Notes: a model not told the origin generated them from the letters alone. A DNA stretch of 64,000 nucleotides from Okeania sp. KiyG1 (GCF_014132355.1 NZ_BLZO01000011.1:1-64000); one strand, 5' to 3'; shown: positions 39,478 to 50,299, counted from the stretch's first letter. Numbers and translations: made by a program.

Positions 39478-40578
39478 TTATTGATAAGTGGGAAAATCAA
39501 TATATCCTTCTTTATCAAATGAATACCAAATTTTCACATCAGCAGGTGGATTAAGAGGCCAATTATTAGCAAAACGTTCTACTAAATCTGGATTACTAAT
39601 AAAAGGTCGCCCAAAAGCAATTAAGTCGGCATTTCCAGCTTGAATTGCTGTTTCAGCAGTTTCTTGAGTATATCCGCAATTTCCGATAAGAGTGCTGGTA
39701 AACACCTCTCTAAATTCAGCCAAAGTCATCGGTTCACCTAATTCGTGAGAACCAAAAGCTAAACCATCCATAACGTGAAGATAAGTTAACCCATAATTAT
39801 TTAACTGTTGCGCAACATAAATAAAAGTTTCCCGAAAATCTGGCGAACCCATATCGTTAAAATTACCATTAGGACTAATTCTTGCCCCAACTCTATTAGC
39901 AGGCCAAACAGTTAAAATAGACTCTACAATTTCTTTGAGAAACTGAAATCTGTTTTCCAGACTGCCACCATAGCGATCGCTCCGATGATTGGTTTTTGAC
40001 TGTAGAAATTCGTCAATCAAATAGCCATTTGCTCCGTGAATTTCTACTCCATCAAAACCAGCAGACTTTGCACGTTCGGCAGCTAAACGATAATCTTCTA
40101 CAATTGCTGGAATCTCTTCTGTTTCTAGAGCGCGAGGGGTTTCTAATGGTTGTTTGCCAATGGGAGTATGAATATATTCTTGATTCAGTCTAATAGCAGA
40201 GGGCGCTACTGGCAATTGACCATTTTCGTGAAAGCTACTATGAGAAGCTCGTCCACAGTGCCAAAATTGAAGAAATATAGGAGTTCCTTTGCTATGGACA
40301 GCATCTACAACTTGTTTCCAAGCTTCTGTCTGTTCGTCTGAGTAAATACCTGGAGAATTGACCCAGCCATTAGCTTGTTTGGAAATGACAGTTGCCTCTG
40401 AAATGATTAAACCTGCCCCAGCTCGTTGGCCATAATATTCGGCCATCATAGCATTGGGCATTCGTTCTGTGCCTGCTCGCGATCTAGTCATTGGAGCCAT
40501 GACAACTCGGTTTTTTAGGGTTAAATCTCCCATTATTAAGGGAGTTAGTAGAGTTTGTGAATCTGTTTGAGTAGTCAT
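39478..40578 (-). CDS. Old yellow enzyme family alkene reductase (NADH:flavin oxidoreductase)
   Basis: The 366-residue FMN TIM-barrel enzyme starts LLTPLIMGDLTLKNRVVMAPMTRSRA, the standard start of the OYE/NemA family. QFWHCGRASH, then FDGVEIHGANGYLIDEFLQ (the HGAN pair binds the substrate carbonyl), NRFGGS-like NRSDRYGGSLENR and the C-terminal IAFGRPFISNPDL follow in order. It reduces activated C=C bonds in enones or nitro-olefins using NADPH. It stands alone and starts at ATG 40578. The natural substrate is unknown. Confidence 0.93.
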   Translation of the reverse strand: MTTQTDSQTLLTPLIMGDLTLKNRVVMAPMTRSRAGTERMPNAMMAEYYGQRAGAGLIISEATVISKQANGWVNSPGIYSDEQTEAWKQVVDAVHSKGTPIFLQFWHCGRASHSSFHENGQLPVAPSAIRLNQEYIHTPIGKQPLETPRALETEEIPAIVEDYRLAAERAKSAGFDGVEIHGANGYLIDEFLQSKTNHRSDRYGGSLENRFQFLKEIVESILTVWPANRVGARISPNGNFNDMGSPDFRETFIYVAQQLNNYGLTYLHVMDGLAFGSHELGEPMTLAEFREVFTSTLIGNCGYTQETAETAIQAGNADLIAFGRPFISNPDLVERFANNWPLNPPADVKIWYSFDKEGYIDFPTYQ

Positions 40579-40891
40579 GTTTTTAATTGACCAGTTTCTA
40601 GGATGATAATTTGATATTTATCTGTTTATTTTACCTGGAATTAATAATAGATTTAATTTCTCAAAAAATCATAATTTTGAGCGATATTTAACTATCTATA
40701 GCTATAGGTTTAGAATTAAATAATTTTGCTTAGTCAATAGCAAGATTATGTAAGCATTCAGCATTCAGCAGTCAGGTATCAGTTTGATTAGAGCTTGAAT
40801 TAGTATGAGTTAAAAAGTCAAAAAGGAAAGGTGCCGAAATATCAAAAGCTTAAAATTCAGACAAGGTAATATTTTCTTCTCTCCTAGATAA
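40579..40891. other. Intergenic, no gene
   Basis: About 310 AT-rich bases between the ene-reductase and menE. They include a fragment of the AGCATTCAGCA repeat (about 40753). The CTTCTTCCTTCTTCC microsatellite just to the right encodes the Lys/Arg-rich tail of menE. Confidence 0.5.
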
Positions 40892-42370
40892 CTAAAGTCT
40901 TCTTCTTCCTTCTTCCTTCTTCCTTCTTCCTTCTTCCTTCTGAATTGCTATTTTTTTTAACAATTCCCGATTAATTTTACCCTGAGAATTACGAGGTAAA
41001 TTTTCAACTTTAACCCAAGATTTAGGTTGTTTAAATTTACTCAATTTTCCATTAATAGCACCCTGAAAGTTTTCTATAGAAATCTCTAATTCATCAGCAA
41101 CATAAACAGCAGTCACAATTTCACCCCAATATTTATCGGGTAAACCTATTACACAGACATCAGTAACTAATCCAGTTGCTAAAATAGCTGCTTCTACTTC
41201 TGCCGGAAAAACATTTTCTCCACCAGTAATAATTTTTTGACTACGACGACCTACTATATTTAAGCAACCTTGATTATCCAAACATCCTAAATCATCCGTC
41301 ACAAAACTTTCAGAAGGATTAAATAAGTTGGGATAATATCCTAATGCTAAAGAATGAGATTTGATGTTAAGAATCCCAATTTTATTTTTGCCTAAAATCT
41401 CCCCATTTTCACTTTTAATCATAATTTCTGCGTGGGGTAAAATTTGACCGTTGCTATTATTTCCTGTCAAAAAATCTTCCGGTTTAAGAGTAGCAACTTG
41501 AGCAGCAGTTTCAGTCATTCCGTAAGTAGGTGCTAATCTAATCTGATATTTTCTGGCTAGATCAAATAATTCTTGCCAAGCAGGTGCGCCACCTAAAAGC
41601 ACTGTCTGAAAATTAGATAACCAGTTTGCTGTTTCTGAATTTTGTATGAGCTTTTGTAACTGAGTTGGTACTAGAGAAATAAAAAATTTATTGGGATTAA
41701 TATTCCATTCCTTTTTGTCGAAAATTTCTTTATATGATGGCAAAATTACTAAATTTCCTCCAGTAGTAAAGGAGCGCATGAATTGCATTAAACCACTGAC
41801 GTGATATAAGGGTAAAATACAAAATGAGTTAATTTGTTGTACTTGGAAATATTTTTGGAAACCTTCCACTGATGATAGTAATGTTTCCCATGTGTGAATG
41901 GTAAATTTAACTTTTCCAGATGAGCCACCAGTAGGAATCATAATCAAATTTTTGGAAAAAATTCCTTGGTATTATTATTAGTATGGATTGGTTTTATAGA
42001 GATGCTATTTTGAGGAGATACATCATTTTTGTATATATCTGCTCCTAGAAAATTTTCGTCGGGAGTATTTCCAAAAATTATGTCTGGTTGTACTAATTCT
42101 AATACTTGTTCCCATTCTTGTTTACCCCAATTTGGATTACATAGAAAGACTTGAAAACCAGTAGCAACAGCAGCAATGAAACTTGTAATAAATTCTGTTG
42201 ATTTTGATTCTGATATAAATATCTTTGGTGTAGATTCTGAATGAAATTTTTCGCTCAAGTAATCAAACTTTTTTACTAATGGAATAGATATCAATACTTT
42301 TATTACCAATCAGTAAATCACTATTTGTGCTTAGATAGTTAAAAATTTGGTTCATAAATTGTCTTGTCAT
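40892..42370 (-). pseudogene. menE: o-Succinylbenzoate-CoA ligase, frame broken twice
   Basis: The enzyme adds CoA to o-succinylbenzoate in phylloquinone synthesis. Homology begins at ATG 42370 (MTRQFMNQIFNYL). It shifts at A6 (plus-strand T6 42269-42274, one base too many) to the frame holding FDYLSEKF...FFPKI, and shifts again at A5 (plus-strand T5 41949-41953, one base short). The 351-codon main frame from 41947 has PTGGSSGKVKF (ATP loop), PTYGMTETAA, TDDLGCLD and NSQGKINREL. The C-terminus ends in a run of KKEEGRR repeats from a microsatellite. Joining gives about 490 residues, the normal length. The two indels compensate each other. Confidence 0.85.
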
Positions 42371-43099
42371 ATTTTCTCTTGTTCATTAAATCAATGGGGA
42401 ATTACAAAACCAAAGGCGCGATTTTTGAGTAGATTTGATTGTAATTCTGTCGCGAGTCGTAGTGCTGATTTTCTACCAATTTTTGTTTCAAATACTAAAT
42501 GGAATAAAGAGGGCGGGTTTTGAGAACTAGATGCTCTTACCTCAAGGATTTTGGTTAAACCCGCCCCTACTTATTACCAATTAGTAAATCACTATTTGTA
42601 CTCAGATAGTTAAAAATTTGGTTCATAAACTGTCTTGCCATATTTCTTTTTGTTCATCAAACCAATGGGTAATTTCAGTTATAAGTTATCAGTTATCAAC
42701 TATCAGTACCTCTGCAATAAGGAGGCTACGAAAATACGGAATTATCTTTTCTCTTGGTCGATTAGATATGGCGAGGAAACCCGCTCTTGACAGAGCCGCT
42801 CCGAAGATCGCCATCTCTCGACAGCTTTTTATCCCCTTAAAATGGGATACTTTAGACCACGATTTTTCGGTAATTCCAAAACCAAAGGTACGATTTTTGA
42901 GTAGATTTGTTGTAAGCATTTCCTAGGTCATGCTGCGCAGGAAATGCTTACCTAAATTCGCGCATTCGCGCATTAGAATAAATACCCTAACTATTTGTAG
43001 CAAACATTTATCAATTTGGTATAATTTATTGATTCTTTCAAAAGCTGAATGATAATAGCTGAATTATTACGATTATTTCAAAAGCTAATCGCTGAATAC
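42371..43099. repeat. Decayed duplicate copies of the menC tail / menE start, with a dispersed element
   Basis: Reading leftward, 42371-42500 and 42576-42680 both repeat the end of menC and the beginning of menE (the second reads FDEQKEIW and ATGGCAAGACAGTTTATGAA on the minus strand). A third menC-tail fragment lies at about 42870-42915. The CCCCTTAAAA...TTTTTCGGTAA element (about 42764-42872) splits the second copy, and a GGGCGGGTTT/AAACCCGCCC inverted pair lies at 42511-42569. A perfect 13-base inverted repeat (GTAAGCATTTCCT) brackets 42912-42951. Confidence 0.75.
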
Positions 43100-44053
43100 T
43101 TACTGCCATATTTTTTCTTGTTCATCAAACCAATGGGTAATTCCAAAACCAAAAGCACGATTTTTAAGTATATTTGGTTGTAATTCTGTCGCGAGTCGTA
43201 GTGCTGATTTTCTACCAACTTTTGTTTCAAATACTGAAGAGAAAACTATATCAATAGTATGATTTTGACAAAAATTACGGAGTTGCGAAGGTGAACCAAA
43301 AATAGCAGGTTTAATCGAAAATATTCCTCGCCAACCCTGTTGATAATATTGTTGCATTTTACTGAAGTTAGCCACAGATTCATCTAAAGCAATAGGGGTC
43401 GAGTGTTGATGACTTAATTTCAACATTTCCTCAAATTTATCAACAGGTAAAGGTTGTTCTATAAATTCAATTAAATTGAAATTTTCAGATATTTTTAACC
43501 ATTGTTTTGCCTCCTCAAAAGTTAATCCACCATTAGCATCTAATCTGAGATTTGCTTCTGTAGGAAGTGCTTTAGCTAACTGCTGAAAAATTTGTAGTTC
43601 CGTTTGAATTTTACTAACTCCTATCTTCCATTTAAAAGTACGATATCCTTCTTGCCATAGTGGCTGCCAAACTTCTAGAGCTGACTCTCCTTCTGGTAAT
43701 AAAGCACTGTAAAAATTAGAGCTTTTTAATTCTTCTTTCTTATCTATTTCTCTTTCCCTCAGATTTTCCCAAGCTGATTCAAAACCAAACTTACAAGCAG
43801 GTAAATTTTCAGGAATAGATAAAATTGTTTCTACTGTAATTTCTGTTGGTAAGTGGTGACAAAAATCTAAAGCTTCCGACAAAGTTTCAGAGTCAAACCA
43901 ACTCAAAGGAGCAATTTCACCTAACCCTATTTTCCCAGTTTCGCTAGTTAGTTGTAAAATTATTCCTTCTCTAACATCCCAGATACCATGACTGGTTTTG
44001 AGGGGTTGTTTGAAGTTCCTTTTGTAGAGGGAAAATTTTAGTTGGTACTGCAT
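43100..44053 (-). CDS. menC: o-Succinylbenzoate synthase
   Basis: The 317-residue enolase-superfamily enzyme dehydrates SHCHC to o-succinylbenzoate in the phylloquinone pathway. Active-site residues are in place: FKWKIGV (KxK pair), LRLDANGGL, FIEQPL, IALDES (three metal ligands) and SIKPAIFG (second base Lys). I chose ATG 44053 (MQYQLKFSLYKRNF) over 44104 because the family starts there. The stop follows EKIWQ, slightly earlier than in the decayed copy to the left, whose tail reads EIWQDSL. The gene presumably once overlapped menE; duplicated debris now separates them. Confidence 0.93.
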   Translation of the reverse strand: MQYQLKFSLYKRNFKQPLKTSHGIWDVREGIILQLTSETGKIGLGEIAPLSWFDSETLSEALDFCHHLPTEITVETILSIPENLPACKFGFESAWENLREREIDKKEELKSSNFYSALLPEGESALEVWQPLWQEGYRTFKWKIGVSKIQTELQIFQQLAKALPTEANLRLDANGGLTFEEAKQWLKISENFNLIEFIEQPLPVDKFEEMLKLSHQHSTPIALDESVANFSKMQQYYQQGWRGIFSIKPAIFGSPSQLRNFCQNHTIDIVFSSVFETKVGRKSALRLATELQPNILKNRAFGFGITHWFDEQEKIWQ

Positions 44054-44515
44054 AATTTTTGGGGGAGGTGTTCTTAGAAAAATTTTATCTCTTTGCCTTT
44101 TCATTGCAAGGTAAGGAGAGATTTTATAGCAGTGTTCATTAAATTAGGCTACATCTATAAAAGTTGTCTATCAAAGTTGATAGTACATAATTTTTAGGGA
44201 AGGTTTTTTTTGAAATTAACCTCTTTGCCTTTTTATTGCAAAGTAAGGATAAAATATTGTAAGTATTTCCTGCGGAATGCTGCGCAAACAGCTATTAGCG
44301 GTCAGCTTTTAGCTGTTTCATAGATAATGTATATACACTGCTAAGGTCAAGGTCAGTTTTTTTCCAATACTTTATAATTATCCTTGAATTTTTTAATATT
44401 AATTCCTGCTCTCAAGGCAATGAATTAATAGCTGATAGCTTATAACGTAGTTCCGACCATAGGAGGCTAGCTGAAGGCTGAATGGTTACAAAATATTTTC
44501 ATGTATATGACACTG

Positions 44516-44635
44516 ATAGTAGTACTTATATAAAAATAGTAGACTTGCAAAGGTAGGCTAAAAATCTCGCTCAATATAGTAGTACTTATATAGAAATAGT
44601 AGACTTGCAAAGGTAGGCTAAAAATCTCGCTCAAT
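44516..44635. repeat. Two tandem 60-base units
   Basis: 44516-44575 and 44576-44635 are near-identical, starting TAGTAGTACTTATATA and ending AATCTCGCTCAA, with one or two differences. Noncoding. Confidence 0.9.
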
Positions 44636-44756
44636 TACGATACTGGCAACTTACTAATATTAATCGTGATAGAAAAGTAAGTCTTCAAGAATACTGAAAA
44701 GTTGTCAAAGTATATGTTGATAATTTTTCTAATTCACGATAAATTTAGGAATCCCA

Positions 44757-44880
44757 TGTTACCGAATAATTAAGGTTTAAAGCCTCTATTTTAAAGGAGC
44801 AACAAGAAAAAAATTTCCCTAACGCGTCAATTCTCTTCTTTTCAAGAAGAGGTAATTATTAATTATTAATTATTAATTGT
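44757..44880 (-). repeat. Dispersed CCCCTTAAAA/TTTCGGTAA element (reverse copy)
   Basis: Starting at TTACCGAATAATTAAGG and ending in the TTATTAATTATTAATT microsatellite, this is the reverse complement of the element seen at about 2896-3007, 15405-15540, 50350-50455 and 50960-51058, with partial copies at 16225, 21626, 28980, 42764 and 48340. The core is an inverted pair of CTCCTTTTAA-like arms. Probably a MITE-like family. Confidence 0.65.
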
Positions 44881-44918
44881 TTAATTTATAGCTTCTATGA
44901 AATTTAGCTCTGTTTGAA

Positions 44919-45749
44919 CTACTTCTTTTTCCTTCCTTCTAGCAAAAAAATTATCAGAATTTCAATCCATTTTTGAGGATTTTCCCAATGAATATTATGA
45001 CCAGATTCAGGAATTATTTTCAGATTAGCAACCGGAGATAATTTTGTCATTTCTGTATTAATAGCTTTAAATTTATCATCAAATTCTCCCACCATTAATA
45101 AAGTAGGAATCTGATAATTTGATAATTTATCCCAGAGAGAAGGTTGATTGCCTGTTCCCATATTTCGGAGAGACTTTGCTAATTCTAAAGGGTTATTTTC
45201 TAACCGTCTTTCTATGACTTTCTCAAAATTATTATTTTGCCTCAAAGATTTAAATAATCCTTGACTATACCAATTAGATAAAAATTCTTGAAAATTACTA
45301 TTTTCTAACTTATCAGCTAACCTTAAATCTGATTCACAACGGAGCGATCGCTCAACTTCAGTCTTTAATCCTGGCGACGCTGATTCTAATATTAACTTAT
45401 TAAATCTAGTGGAAAAATTAATTGCCATATATAAAGCTAATCTGCCACCCATTGAATAACCAAATAAATAACAATTATCAATTTTCAACTCATCCAATAA
45501 ATGAATCAATGCTATAGCAGTATTTTCCATATCGTAATACTCATCACCGCCAGTAACTATAGTTTTCCCATGTCCAGGTAAGTCAACTGTTAGACAACAA
45601 AAATATTCACATAATTGGGGAATCAAATCGACAAAATCATTACTACTTCCCATAAATCCATGTAGTAATAGAATAACAGGCTTATTAATTTTACCTGTTA
45701 AATAATAGTGGAGTTGATAATAACGAGATATTTCTGTCAATTTTGTCAA
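44919..45749 (-). CDS. menH: SHCHC synthase (MenH-type alpha/beta hydrolase)
   Basis: This 276-residue alpha/beta hydrolase most likely eliminates pyruvate from SEPHCHC to make SHCHC. Oxyanion segment LLHGFMGSS begins near residue 28, the nucleophile Ser99 is in GYSMGGR, and the acid Asp (VGEFDDKF) and His (ESGHNIHWENP) follow. The Arg near the nucleophile and the short cap fit MenH. The gene sits between menC and msrB/menA on the same strand, which supports the call over other hydrolases. The start is uncertain: TTG at 45749 is the only early candidate. The C-terminus ends in KKK from a microsatellite. Confidence 0.85.
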   Translation of the reverse strand: MTKLTEISRYYQLHYYLTGKINKPVILLLHGFMGSSNDFVDLIPQLCEYFCCLTVDLPGHGKTIVTGGDEYYDMENTAIALIHLLDELKIDNCYLFGYSMGGRLALYMAINFSTRFNKLILESASPGLKTEVERSLRCESDLRLADKLENSNFQEFLSNWYSQGLFKSLRQNNNFEKVIERRLENNPLELAKSLRNMGTGNQPSLWDKLSNYQIPTLLMVGEFDDKFKAINTEMTKLSPVANLKIIPESGHNIHWENPQKWIEILIIFLLEGRKKK

Positions 45750-45925
45750 AAAACCCTATATTCAGAAATAAAAGTGATTTGGACTACTGAAATAAAATAT
45801 ATTGAAGAATGTTTATAGAAAGAAGAAATAGCTTATAACGTCGCCAATTAGTAGAGAAATTAAAACAATAAATATCATTGAAGTACTGAATTTAGATTTT
45901 ATAGTGATAAGTCTACCTTTCCTTA

Positions 45926-45955
45926 AATTATGGTGGTATGTTTGCCACCATAATT
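45926..45955. terminator. Hairpin downstream of msrB
   Basis: AATTATGGTGG (45926-45936) and CCACCATAATT (45945-45955) form a perfect 11-base stem with an 8-base loop, ten bases beyond the msrB stop. There is no T tract on the minus side, so it may stabilise the transcript end rather than terminate by itself. Confidence 0.5.
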
Positions 45956-45964
45956 CTCAATTAC

Positions 45965-46384
45965 TTACTCAGACTTAACAAACTTCAGCGCAGCAGAATT
46001 CAAACAATATCGCAATCCAGTTGGTGGAGGACCATCAGGGAAAACGTGACCGAGATGAGCATCACAATTACTACAAAGAATTTCTGTTCTTCGCATAAAT
46101 AAACTCCAGTCAGCTTCTTCTTTGATATTTTCCTGATTAATCGGTGCCCAATAACTCGGCCAACCTGTGCCAGAATCATATTTCTCTTCGGAACTAAATA
46201 AGTCAGCACCACAACAAACACATTTGTATATTCCTTTTTCTTTATTGTTGTGATATTCCCCTGTAAATGGTCTTTCAGTTCCCTTTTTTCTAGTTACATT
46301 GAACTGTTCTGGTGTGAGTTGTTCTTTCCATTCTTTTTCACTTTTTTGAACTTTACTAACCATACTTTTAATATTCCTATTCAC
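45965..46384 (-). CDS. msrB: Peptide-methionine (R)-S-oxide reductase
   Basis: The 139-residue enzyme reduces methionine-R-sulfoxide in oxidised proteins. It has two zinc-binding CxxC pairs (CVCCGADLF and [12 protein letters not shown]), [13 protein letters not shown] and the catalytic Cys in RYCLNSAAL near the C-terminus. Start could be ATG 46384 or the internal ATG 46363 ([12 protein letters not shown]), which looks closer to the family. It has no targeting signal. It lies inside the men cluster but is functionally unrelated, with its own flanking gaps. Confidence 0.95.
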   Translation of the reverse strand: MNRNIKSMVSKVQKSEKEWKEQLTPEQFNVTRKKGTERPFTGEYHNNKEKGIYKCVCCGADLFSSEEKYDSGTGWPSYWAPINQENIKEEADWSLFMRRTEILCSNCDAHLGHVFPDGPPPTGLRYCLNSAALKFVKSE

Positions 46385-46743
46385 AGATTATTTTTGAGCA
46401 CAAAACCTAATTTTTAAGTGCTATAGATTGTCATGCTTTACTAATTGTAACATATTGTTAAGCAGTCTGAGGATTATCTTTTTACTTGGGCAGAAAATTA
46501 TATATAGCGTTTCCCAAGGTTAAGAATTGTCCCAAGATTGTTCTGCCCAACTATGCGCCTAAAATACGCTCCTTTTTGAGTGTGAAGAGCTGAAAACCAG
46601 GCACTGCAATTCGACCCCAAAAAGGCACTTACCTTTATCTGTAAATACTTTTAGATTTAATCAGCAAGCCCTAATTATTAATTATTAATTATTAATTATT
46701 AATTATTAATTATTAATTATTAATTGTTCCTCATATCTCATGT
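46385..46743. repeat. Intergenic: inverted family A element and ATTAATT microsatellite
   Basis: 46505-46670 is the reverse complement of the element at about 5130-5290 and 2455-2600 (TTGTTCTGCCCAACTATG here). Eight or so TAATTAT units follow at 46672-46727. No gene. Confidence 0.7.
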
Positions 46744-47640
46744 TTAAATCATAAATCCCAAACCAAATAATAATCCACTAAAAAAATGTAGATAAACAGC
46801 AATAAATTTGCAGTTACTAACTTTTTCTGGTTGGTCGTGATAATTGCCAACATGGCGACATAACTGAATAGCAAATGGTAAACCACCAAAACTTAACAGA
46901 GTCCAAACTGGGAAAATTCCTAAACCTAAACAGATAGAAATGAGTACAAAAACAATTCCACAAGACCAACTTAATAATTGAGAACCTACTTTAGTTCCCA
47001 TTCTCACAATAGGCGATCGCTTCCCTGCTGCTAAGTCATCTTTTACTTGGTGAAAGTGAGAACAAAAGAGAATAAGAGTAGTAGTAATTCCAATAATTAT
47101 TGATGCGGTCAAACTTATCATTGACCAACTTTTAGTTTGACTATAATAAGCAGCAGAAATTGCCAAAGGACCGAAAGCAAAAAAACAGAGAATTTCTCCT
47201 AAGCCTTGATATCCTAATCTAAAAGGAGGACCTTGATAAATATATCCCAAAAAACAGCACAACAATATTAATCCAATCACCGTTAAATCTTTTTGCCACC
47301 AACTAATTCCTAAAACACCTGAAATTCCCAACAGTAAAAACAAATTACCCAGGACAAACATCAAAGATTTATTTCCTGTCAAATTTACTAAAGAATGATG
47401 TTTATTTTTATCGATACCTGTTTCTGAATCAAATACATCATTACTAATATTTTCCCAGGCTAAAATGAAAATTGCTGATGTAATAAATGTTGAAAAAATC
47501 GACCAATTAATCGAATTTTTTTCCCAGAAAGCTATTGCAGTTCCCACCCATATAGGCATAATAGCTACACTATACATAGGTGGTTTGATGGCAGCTAGCC
47601 ATAATTTTTTCTGAGATTGATTTATTGTTTGAAATGTCAT
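46744..47640 (-). CDS. menA: 1,4-Dihydroxy-2-naphthoate phytyltransferase
   Basis: The 298-residue UbiA-family integral membrane prenyltransferase joins a phytyl (or other prenyl) diphosphate to DHNA, making demethylphylloquinone for photosystem I. It has eight to nine helices and the first Asp-rich motif NDVFDSETGID (67-77). The second motif region is HFHQVKDDLAAGKRSP. Start ATG 47640. It is divergent from menF across a 1.15 kb gap, so the two could share control. The frame is intact, unlike menD, menE and menF. Confidence 0.93.
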   Translation of the reverse strand: MTFQTINQSQKKLWLAAIKPPMYSVAIMPIWVGTAIAFWEKNSINWSIFSTFITSAIFILAWENISNDVFDSETGIDKNKHHSLVNLTGNKSLMFVLGNLFLLLGISGVLGISWWQKDLTVIGLILLCCFLGYIYQGPPFRLGYQGLGEILCFFAFGPLAISAAYYSQTKSWSMISLTASIIIGITTTLILFCSHFHQVKDDLAAGKRSPIVRMGTKVGSQLLSWSCGIVFVLISICLGLGIFPVWTLLSFGGLPFAIQLCRHVGNYHDQPEKVSNCKFIAVYLHFFSGLLFGLGFMI

Positions 47641-48795
47641 CTTAATTTGATAATTAATTTTGAGATTTTGGTAATAGTTATGTAAGCATTCAGCTATCAG
47701 CTTTATTCCTTTTAGTGGACAATTTAAGCTCGTTATTCTTGTGCTTCAATTCTTTGTTTAAAAATGTACTAGAAGTTAAGCAAGTGCTTGCTTCATTCAT
47801 TAAAAAGCTGAATGCGTTCCCATTTCGCACCGAAGAACTGACTGCTAATAGTTGTTTGCGCAGCAGTCCGCAGGAAATGCTTACATAGTTATGGAGGTTG
47901 ATTTTTATAGTTTAATGAGTTGTGACCAACTTCTCAATCCTAACTCTAGATAATAATAAACATACTTTTGATAAACATACTTCAGAAATATTTTTCCCTC
48001 ACAACAATTAGACATCTCTTAACACTTTAATTTCCGAGTTATGCAGAAAACTTAACAAAAAATAATGTAATTTATTTTTCCTTTACATTTGATTTAATTT
48101 GGCCTTTCTAGTTATTCTGAATAATTCTCTATGACCTACACAGCAGTTTTCGGAGTGGTTGTGCAAAATCTCTTGTAATTAGGCAATAGCTCTAGAAAAG
48201 GTAAGAGTTTAGACTTTTTATCTATTTTGAGATTTTTGACAAAAAATGGTTAAGTAGGTAGGTCATTTCAGTTATCAGTTATCAGTACCGACTGCCGTTT
48301 GCACAGCATGACCTAGGAAAGTATGAGGTAAGAAAATAGTGAAGTTTACTTTTTTCATCCCCTTGAAAGAGGAGACTATTGACCCTATTTATTGGTCAAA
48401 TTAAGACTTTATAGAGAATCTTTATTAAAGAAGAAATTAAACAATTTCTTTCACTCAACCTCAATACCTGTCTTTTTGTTTGATATTTATTTATACCTAC
48501 TTACTGAGGACTGCTATTATATCTTAAATACTATAAAACCAAACTTAAAGCTCTTGGTAATAGCCTGGTGCTAACGATATGTAAAAGTCTCAAAAAGAGA
48601 ACAGGAAAGAGAAACGCAAAAAAAAGGAGGGAAAAAGATTTAATTTTGACCATAACTATGGGGTCTAATATAAATAAAGGTGATAATTTTAATTAAAACT
48701 AGGGGATAAATTGGGCCATTTTTAGGAATTGAACAGCCCAACCAATGAATCTCTTAATATTCAATATTCAGTAAAAATTTCCGATTCTTTTTTTC
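47641..48795. repeat. Long divergent intergenic region between menA and menF
   Basis: It contains TTTGCGCAGCAGTCCGCAGG with AAATGCTTAC (about 47854-47884), a partial TTATCAGTTATCAG repeat with AGCATGACCTAGG (about 48265-48318), and a partial CCCCTTGAAAGAGGAG element (about 48340-48398). Both promoters must lie here. I see no reliable consensus and no gene. Confidence 0.55.
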
Positions 48796-50288
48796 ATGCC
48801 TGCAATACCCACTTCTGTTAATCTATTTCAAAGCTGCCAGGACCTGCATCAGTTTCTGTTAAATTGTCAACAGACATTAACGGAACAGGTGCAGAAAAAA
48901 GTCATTAGTATTTCTGTGGAAATATTACCAGTAGATCCCCTAGCAGTATTGCAGGAAATTTGTAAACCCCATCAACTACATTTTTATCTAGAAAAACAAG
49001 TTATTGGAAAAACAAATACTGAAAAAAATACCTTAGCGATCGCTGCTGTAGATGCTGCTACCCACTTTACTGTTAAGAGTGGGAACCGTTTCTCACAAGC
49101 TCGATCTTTTATTCAGTCATGTCTTAATAATACAATTGTTTTAGGTGCAACACATTTACCATTTTCAGGTCCTCACTTTTTTTGTAGTTTTACTTTCTTT
49201 GAACAAGATTCCCAAATCAATCTACATATTTCTCAAAATGCTAATTATCAAGAAGAACTATCTATAAATTCTCACTTTCCTTCAGCCACTATATTTTTGC
49301 CACGGTGGCAAATAACTCAGAAAAATAATCGCTATATACTTGTTATTAATACAGTTCTCACTACATCCATAGATATTCAAAATATTTCCCAGATAATTTG
49401 GCAGAAATACCAGCAAATTACTCAAATAAATAATACTTCTTTATCAAGTTTAATCAAGCCTCACGGAAATCTTCGGAAAATTAATCCCAATCATTTACAG
49501 GACTTTAAAAAATCAGTAGCTTCCGCTCTAGATTTGATTAACTCAAATTATTTAAAAAAATAGTTTTAGCCCACGCCATAGACATATATTCTCAAACCCC
49601 TGTTAACTTAATTCAGTCTTTAAATAATTTACGATTCATTTATCCAGACTGCTATGTATTTTCTACCAGTAATGGCAAAGGTCAAAACTTCATAGGTGCA
49701 AGTCCGGAAAGGTTAATTAGTATTAATAATAACCAATTAATTACAGACGCTTTAGCAGGTTCAGCACCTAGAGGTAAAACCTCCACTCAAGACGTCAAAT
49801 TAGCCAAGAATTTATTATGCAGTGAAAAAGATTTACGAGAACATAAATTTGTCATAGATTTTATTATTAAACATCTCCAAGATTTAGGATTAAATCCTCA
49901 TTATCCATCTCAACCCCATCTACTACAATTGTCAAATATTCAGCATTTATGGACACCAATTACAGCAGAAATTTCCCAAAATATTCATATATTAGAAATC
50001 CTAGCAGAGCTACATCCCACCCCAGCAGTAGCAGGAGTTCCGAGAGATACTGCTCAACAACAAATACATAATTTTGAAACTTTCGAGCGATCGCTTTATG
50101 CAGCACCTATAGGTTGGATAGACTATCAAGGAAATGGGGAATTTGTCGTGGGTATTAGGTCAGCATTAATAGACGGAGACCGCACCAGACTTTTTGCAGG
50201 TGCAGGCATAGTTGTTGGTTCAAAACCAGACAAAGAATTAGCAGAAGTTCAACTAAAACTTCAGACTTTATTAAAAGCTTTAGTTTAA
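48796..50288 (+). pseudogene. menF: Isochorismate synthase, single frame break
   Basis: The enzyme converts chorismate to isochorismate, the first step toward phylloquinone. Homology runs from ATG 48796 to 50288, 497 residues when joined. The first frame stops at 49563 directly after a run of seven A (49554-49560). One more A restores KKIVLAHAIDIYSQ and then ASPERLI, LAGSAPRGKT, HPTPAVAGVPRD, RSALIDGD and FAGAGIVVGS, the chorismate-binding core with its catalytic residues. The N-terminal part is the variable half of the family. The A7 run is also a classical slippage site, so a full-length product may still be made. Confidence 0.85.
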
Positions 50289-50299
50289 GTAAAGTAGGG

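Larger units (their letters stand above)
44054..44918. repeat. Intergenic with a duplicated menC leader, tandem 60-mer and dispersed repeats
   Basis: The bases 44190-44250 repeat the menC leader and start region at 44050-44118 (ATAATTTTT...CTCTTTGCCTTTT). A GCGGAATGCTGCGCAAACAG repeat is at about 44272, and CCGACCATAGGAGGCTAGCT at about 44454. Two 60-base units lie at 44516-44635, and a reversed TTTCGGTAA-type element at 44757-44880. No intact gene. Confidence 0.6.

Noticed and set aside
42618-42926. Open frames on both strands (102 and 76 codons)
   Set aside because: They run through menC/menE fragments and a dispersed repeat.
44636-44756. Possible remnant coding sequence after the 60-base tandem units
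   Set aside because: Short, stop-interrupted and without recognisable motif.
48392-48574. A 60-codon open frame upstream of menF
   Set aside because: No ribosome-binding site or recognisable composition. It begins inside a repeat element.
49554-49563. Programmed frameshift for menF at A7
   Set aside because: It is possible in register, but the same one-base loss occurs in at least a dozen genes here, so a run-length error or common decay is the simpler reading.
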